From NCBI GenBank assembly GCA_948443805.1, contig CAOJUB010000007.1, positions 1 through 64,000 of the forward strand: 64,000 nucleotides of DNA, given 5' to 3'. The notes below the pieces were generated by a model. That model made no database searches, had not been told where the DNA came from, and worked only from the letters and a program-made list of their open reading frames with translations. Every line of letters starts with the position of its first letter. Positions within the stretch are counted from its first letter, which is position 1. The position numbers and the translations under genes are program-made. This document shows positions 60,763 through 64,000 of the stretch, in pieces. This stretch comes from an uncultured Clostridia bacterium. GTDB lineage: Bacteria; Bacillota; Clostridia; Oscillospirales; UBA644.

Positions 60763-61791
60763 ATGAACGCAGAGTTTTACGAGGCGCTTGCGCTTCTTGA
60801 AGAAGAAAAAGGAATTCCCAAGGAATATATGTTCGATAAGATCAAGGCGGCGATTGCCGCGGCGGTCAAGCGGGACAAGGGAGTAAATCCGGAAATGGTC
60901 GATGTTGTTTTCGACGAGAAAAAACAGACAATCCGGGTTTTTGCCAAGAAACTGGTGGTTGAGGAAGTCGAAAATGAAAGCGATGAAATCTCGCTGGAAG
61001 ACGCGCAGCAGATCAGCAAGCGGTATGCCGTGGGGGATTTTGTCGAATTTGACTATGATCCTTCGGCGGTCGGCAGAATTGCCGCGAAGGTTGGGAAAAA
61101 CGTAATTGTGCAGGCCATTAACGAGGCTGTGAACGGATCGTTGATCCAGGAATTTGAAGAGCGCAAGGGAAAACTGGTTACCGGCGTTGTTAAAAGAATT
61201 GAAACCAACCGTAACGTGTATCTTGAAATCGGAAAATATGAACTTCCGCTGAATGTCAGGGGGCAGATTCCCGGCGAGGAATTTGAAGAGGGCGACCGGG
61301 TTCGGGTCTGCGTTTCCGATATCCGGAAGGGAACCAAAAGCCAGGAAATTGTTCTCTCAAGAAGCAACAGCGAGTTTGTGAAATGCCTTTTTGAACTGGA
61401 AGTTCCGGAAATCGCCGATGAAACGGTGAAAATTTACTCCATTTCCCGGGAAGCCGGTTCCCGCACGAAAGTCGCCGTTTATTCCGATGATCCGAATGTG
61501 GACGCCGTAGGCGCTTGTATCGGGTCTTCCCAGACGAGAATCAAAGCGATTCTCAGCAATCTGAACGGGGAACGGATCGATTTGATTAAATATCATGAAA
61601 ATCCTGCGGAATTCATCGCTGCGTCTCTTTCTCCCGCGGAGGTGGAAGTGTTGGAAATTTCAGTCGATGAACGGACCTGCCGGGTTCTTGTCGATGCGGA
61701 TAAACTTTCGCTTGCAATCGGAAAAACCGGACAGAACGTTCGTCTTGCCGCGCGTCTGACAGGGTATAAAATCGATATTGTAAGCAAATAA
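60763..61791 (+). CDS. nusA: Transcription termination/antitermination factor NusA
   Basis: 342 residues from the ATG at 60763 (GGAGAAAGGA about 10 nt upstream; a TTG at 60754 touches the site). N-terminal RNA-polymerase-binding domain, S1 domain at about 130-200 (LVTGVVKRIETNRNVYLEIG), then KH1 (GSRTKVAVYSDDPNVDAVGACIG run) and KH2 (VDADKLSLAIGKTGQNVRLA). It lacks the acidic repeats of E. coli NusA, as in other Firmicutes. Confidence 0.97.
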   Translation: MNAEFYEALALLEEEKGIPKEYMFDKIKAAIAAAVKRDKGVNPEMVDVVFDEKKQTIRVFAKKLVVEEVENESDEISLEDAQQISKRYAVGDFVEFDYDPSAVGRIAAKVGKNVIVQAINEAVNGSLIQEFEERKGKLVTGVVKRIETNRNVYLEIGKYELPLNVRGQIPGEEFEEGDRVRVCVSDIRKGTKSQEIVLSRSNSEFVKCLFELEVPEIADETVKIYSISREAGSRTKVAVYSDDPNVDAVGACIGSSQTRIKAILSNLNGERIDLIKYHENPAEFIAASLSPAEVEVLEISVDERTCRVLVDADKLSLAIGKTGQNVRLAARLTGYKIDIVSK

Positions 61792-61820
61792 AACGCCGGT
61801 GACGGCGGAACGGAGACGGT

Positions 61821-62120
61821 ATGCCGAAAAAAGAGAAACAACGGGGAAAGGGAAGTTTTGTCCGCATGTGCGCCGGCTGCAACGGCCGGAAACATAAGGA
61901 CGGTCTGATCCGCGTTGTCCGGACGGCTGAAGGTCTGGCGGCGGTTGATCCCTCAGGAAAACTGCCGGGACGGGGCGCCTATGTGTGCCGGGATGTAAAA
62001 TGCATTGGCATTTTGAAAAAAAGCGGACGGCTTGCCCGGTTATTGCGGACCGAGATTCCGCCGGCTCTTTATGATATGCTGTCGGCGGTGGCGGAAAGCG
62101 GGGAATCGGATGGATCATAA
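61821..62120 (+). CDS. ylxR: YlxR (RnpM) RNA-binding protein
   Basis: 99 residues. RMCAGCNGRKHKDGLIRVVR near 16-35 and PGRGAYVCRDVKCI near 53-66 are the YlxR signature, with Lys-rich ends. In Bacillus the protein binds RNase P RNA and modulates it. Its last 11 bp overlap ylxQ. Confidence 0.93.
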   Translation: MPKKEKQRGKGSFVRMCAGCNGRKHKDGLIRVVRTAEGLAAVDPSGKLPGRGAYVCRDVKCIGILKKSGRLARLLRTEIPPALYDMLSAVAESGESDGS

Positions 62121-62406
62121 AATCGTTTCGCTGCTTGGGCTTGCCCGGCGTGCGGGGAAAGCGGTTCTCGGCTATGATCAGATTCAGAAGAGGCCGCGTA
62201 TTTTCCGGGTTCTTGTCGCCGCATCGGATGTTTCCGACCGGACGAAAAAAAATATTGAAGCGCTATCGGTTCCAACGGTGTGGATTTCGTATACAAAAAA
62301 AGAACTCGGCGCTAAGATGGGGGCGGCCGAGGTAGCGGTCACAGGCGTGACCGACGGCCATTTTGCAGATCAAATAATTCTATATGCTAAAAGGAGAAGT
62401 CTATGA
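62110..62406 (+). CDS. ylxQ: L7Ae-family RNA-binding protein YlxQ
   Basis: 98 residues from the ATG at 62110, overlapping ylxR by 11 bp. An L7Ae/L30e-type fold that would bind kink-turn [22 protein letters not shown] at 7-25, [15 protein letters not shown] near 36 and [20 protein letters not shown] near 60-79. Its stop overlaps infB by 4 bp (ATGA). Standard place in the nusA operon. Confidence 0.92.
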   Translation: MDHKIVSLLGLARRAGKAVLGYDQIQKRPRIFRVLVAASDVSDRTKKNIEALSVPTVWISYTKKELGAKMGAAEVAVTGVTDGHFADQIILYAKRRSL

Positions 62407-64000
62407 GTTCAAATTCGAAGTACAGGGTCCATGAAATAGGCAAGGATTTTAATTTAAAGAGTACGGAGGTACTCGGGATCGTTGCCGATTATTTCGGCGA
62501 GAATCCGAAATACAATCACATGACCGCCCTTACAGACGCTGAACTGGATCTGGTATTTGATTATTATACCCAGAAAAATCAGATTACAGATATGAAGGAG
62601 TATTTCGACGACTGTATTGAAACGGCGAAAAAACAGGCGGAGGAGAAGGCGAAGGCCGAAGCGAAAAAGGCGGCCGAGGCGAAAAAAGCCGAGTCTCTGA
62701 AAAAAGAGGCCGAGCAGAAAGCTGCGCAGGCTCCGGTTTCTGAACGTCAGGACCGATCTTCTTCTGATAAAAAACAGCAGAAAAAACCGGCGGTCAAACA
62801 GCAACTGCAAAAGGTGGAACCAGTCCGGAAAGCCGAGCATATAGAAAACGGAAAGGCCGTTACCGTTGTGGAGAAGAACGACGATTCCTATTCGGCCGGG
62901 AATAAATTTGTGAAGGTCGTTGACACCCGCACGCCCATTAATGTGAATTTGTCCAAATACGATGAGCGACTGGTTGAGATTGCCGGAACCAAAGGGCAGA
63001 AGGATTACGGCAAGAGCAAACAGAAAATCCGGAAAAATCATAACCGGAAGCCCGTGATGTCCAGAAAAGAGGATGAGCAGGCTAAGCTTCGCCGGATTGA
63101 ACAGTATGAAAAGGATAAAAAGAAACATCTGAGCAATGTTGTTTTGCCGGAACAGCTTTCTGTCAGCGAACTGGCGGCAAAACTCCGGATGACCAACGCC
63201 GAAGTCGTTAAAAAGTTAATGATTCTCGGTATAATGGCCTCGGCTTCTCAGATAATAGATTATGATACCGCCGCGCTTGTTGCCGAAGAACTGGGCGCGA
63301 AGGTCTCCAAAGAAGTAATCGTGACGATCGAAGACCGTCTGATTGACGATACGCAGGACGCCGAACAGGATCTGCAGTCCAGAAGCCCGGTTGTCGTTGT
63401 GATGGGACACGTTGACCACGGAAAGACGTCGCTGCTTGACGCAATCCGGGATACCAACGTTGTTTCGGGCGAAGCCGGCGGCATTACCCAGCATATCGGC
63501 GCTTACACGGTGTCGATCAACGATCGGGATATCACCTTCCTGGATACGCCGGGTCACGCTGCCTTTACTTCTATGCGGGCCAGAGGCGCGCAGGTTACGG
63601 ATATTGCGATTCTGGTTGTCGCCGCCGATGACGGCATTATGCCGCAGACAGTCGAGGCGATCAACCATGCAAAAGTTGCAGGCGTTCCGATTATTGTTGC
63701 GGTAAACAAGATGGATAAACCCGGCGCCAATTACGATAAAGTTCTGCAGGCGCTGACAGAATATGAACTGGTTCCCGAGGCCTGGGGCGGAGACGTGATC
63801 TGCGTTCCGGTTTCTGCCGTCAAACGCGAGGGGATCGAAAATCTGCTGGAGATGGTGCTTCTTGTTTCGGATATGCAGGAACTGAAGGCGAATCCCGACA
63901 GAGAAGCGAAAGGTACGGTCATCGAAGCCAAACTGGATAAGGGAAGAGGCCCTGTTGCGACGGTTCTGGTTCAGAACGGCACGCTTCATTCAAGCGATAT
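62403..64000 (+). CDS. infB: Translation initiation factor IF-2 (3' end outside window)
   Basis: Frame open from the ATG at 62403 to the edge, 532 residues visible. IF-2 brings fMet-tRNA to the 30S subunit. An N-terminal IF2_N-like helix ([19 protein letters not shown]) starts it, followed by an Ala/Lys/Glu-rich linker at about 77-170. The second IF2_N domain is near 245 ([14 protein letters not shown]), and the GTPase has [10 protein letters not shown] (G1) near 336, DTPGHAAF (G3) near 381 and NKMDKPGAN (G4) near 436. AGGAGAAGT supplies the ribosome-binding site within ylxQ. Confidence 0.97.
   Translation, partial: MSSNSKYRVHEIGKDFNLKSTEVLGIVADYFGENPKYNHMTALTDAELDLVFDYYTQKNQITDMKEYFDDCIETAKKQAEEKAKAEAKKAAEAKKAESLKKEAEQKAAQAPVSERQDRSSSDKKQQKKPAVKQQLQKVEPVRKAEHIENGKAVTVVEKNDDSYSAGNKFVKVVDTRTPINVNLSKYDERLVEIAGTKGQKDYGKSKQKIRKNHNRKPVMSRKEDEQAKLRRIEQYEKDKKKHLSNVVLPEQLSVSELAAKLRMTNAEVVKKLMILGIMASASQIIDYDTAALVAEELGAKVSKEVIVTIEDRLIDDTQDAEQDLQSRSPVVVVMGHVDHGKTSLLDAIRDTNVVSGEAGGITQHIGAYTVSINDRDITFLDTPGHAAFTSMRARGAQVTDIAILVVAADDGIMPQTVEAINHAKVAGVPIIVAVNKMDKPGANYDKVLQALTEYELVPEAWGGDVICVPVSAVKREGIENLLEMVLLVSDMQELKANPDREAKGTVIEAKLDKGRGPVATVLVQNGTLHSSD

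Overview
The window looks like a chromosomal segment of an anaerobic, Gram-positive Clostridia-type bacterium (Firmicutes), probably from a gut-like or other plant-fibre habitat. The pointers are a group-B-type [FeFe]-hydrogenase next to a SpoIIE-type phosphatase, an Re-citrate-synthase-like enzyme, an NfnAB transhydrogenase pair, a NifU-like/GGGtGRT pair, the spore-associated yabP-yabQ pair inside a mazG-rqcP-divIC-yabR cluster, a SpoVB-like flippase, a secreted dockerin protein and a T-box leader. Nearly all promoters are TTGnnn-17-TATAAT type. Stop codons TAA, TAG and TGA are all used normally. I saw no prophage, transposase, CRISPR array or rRNA.

Layout. 1-7.5 kb: phosphatase and hydrogenase, a secreted dockerin/DUF4838 protein, a CmpB-type membrane protein and an S1-domain protein. 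7.7-16.5 kb: a PRPP-synthetase-like gene, yfbR-like nucleotidase and Re-citrate synthase, then uvrB-uvrA and a small membrane protein. 16.7-23 kb: GH3 beta-glucosidase, an XRE membrane regulator, an FAD/Rieske oxidoreductase, and a lipoprotein-galM unit behind a structured repeat. 23-30 kb, minus strand: a likely seven-gene operon (fumA alpha, DUF1015, cysK, CDF exporter, mscS, acyltransferase-like, cysE). 30-36.6 kb, plus strand: mtnN, flippase, then mazG-hup-rqcP-yabP-yabQ-divIC-yabR and an epimerase. 36.7-42 kb, minus strand: a 57-residue membrane protein, a HAD gene broken by an in-frame TAG, maf, a GrpB-pyrophosphatase fusion and nfnB-nfnA. 42-47 kb: coaW, GNAT, YkgJ, NifU-like and GGGtGRT, then a frameshifted membrane protein. 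47.3-55.7 kb: T-box/trpB2, an XRE-methyltransferase fusion, a hairpin-and-repeat region leading into a NIF3-like gene, an XRE gene, a large putative glycosidase and a HAD phosphatase. 55.9-64 kb: mtaB, a methyltransferase, tRNA-Lys, ung, and the rimP-nusA-ylxR-ylxQ-infB operon, with infB running off the end.

The metabolic theme is anaerobic redox balance. The hydrogenase disposes of ferredoxin electrons, NfnAB couples ferredoxin, NADH and NADPH, and Re-citrate synthase with a fumarase subunit suggests a partial TCA route for glutamate. cysK and cysE share one operon for cysteine synthesis, and trpB is controlled by charged tRNA-Trp.

The most unusual signal is non-coding. A 104-bp element starts at the -10 box of three separate promoters (21.0, 42.26 and 50.3 kb), folds into successive hairpins, shows a compensatory base change between copies, and forms the 5' leader of unrelated genes. 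At 50.1-50.6 kb it is tandemly duplicated behind a consensus promoter and a chain of different hairpins. I recognise no described RNA or repeat family in it.
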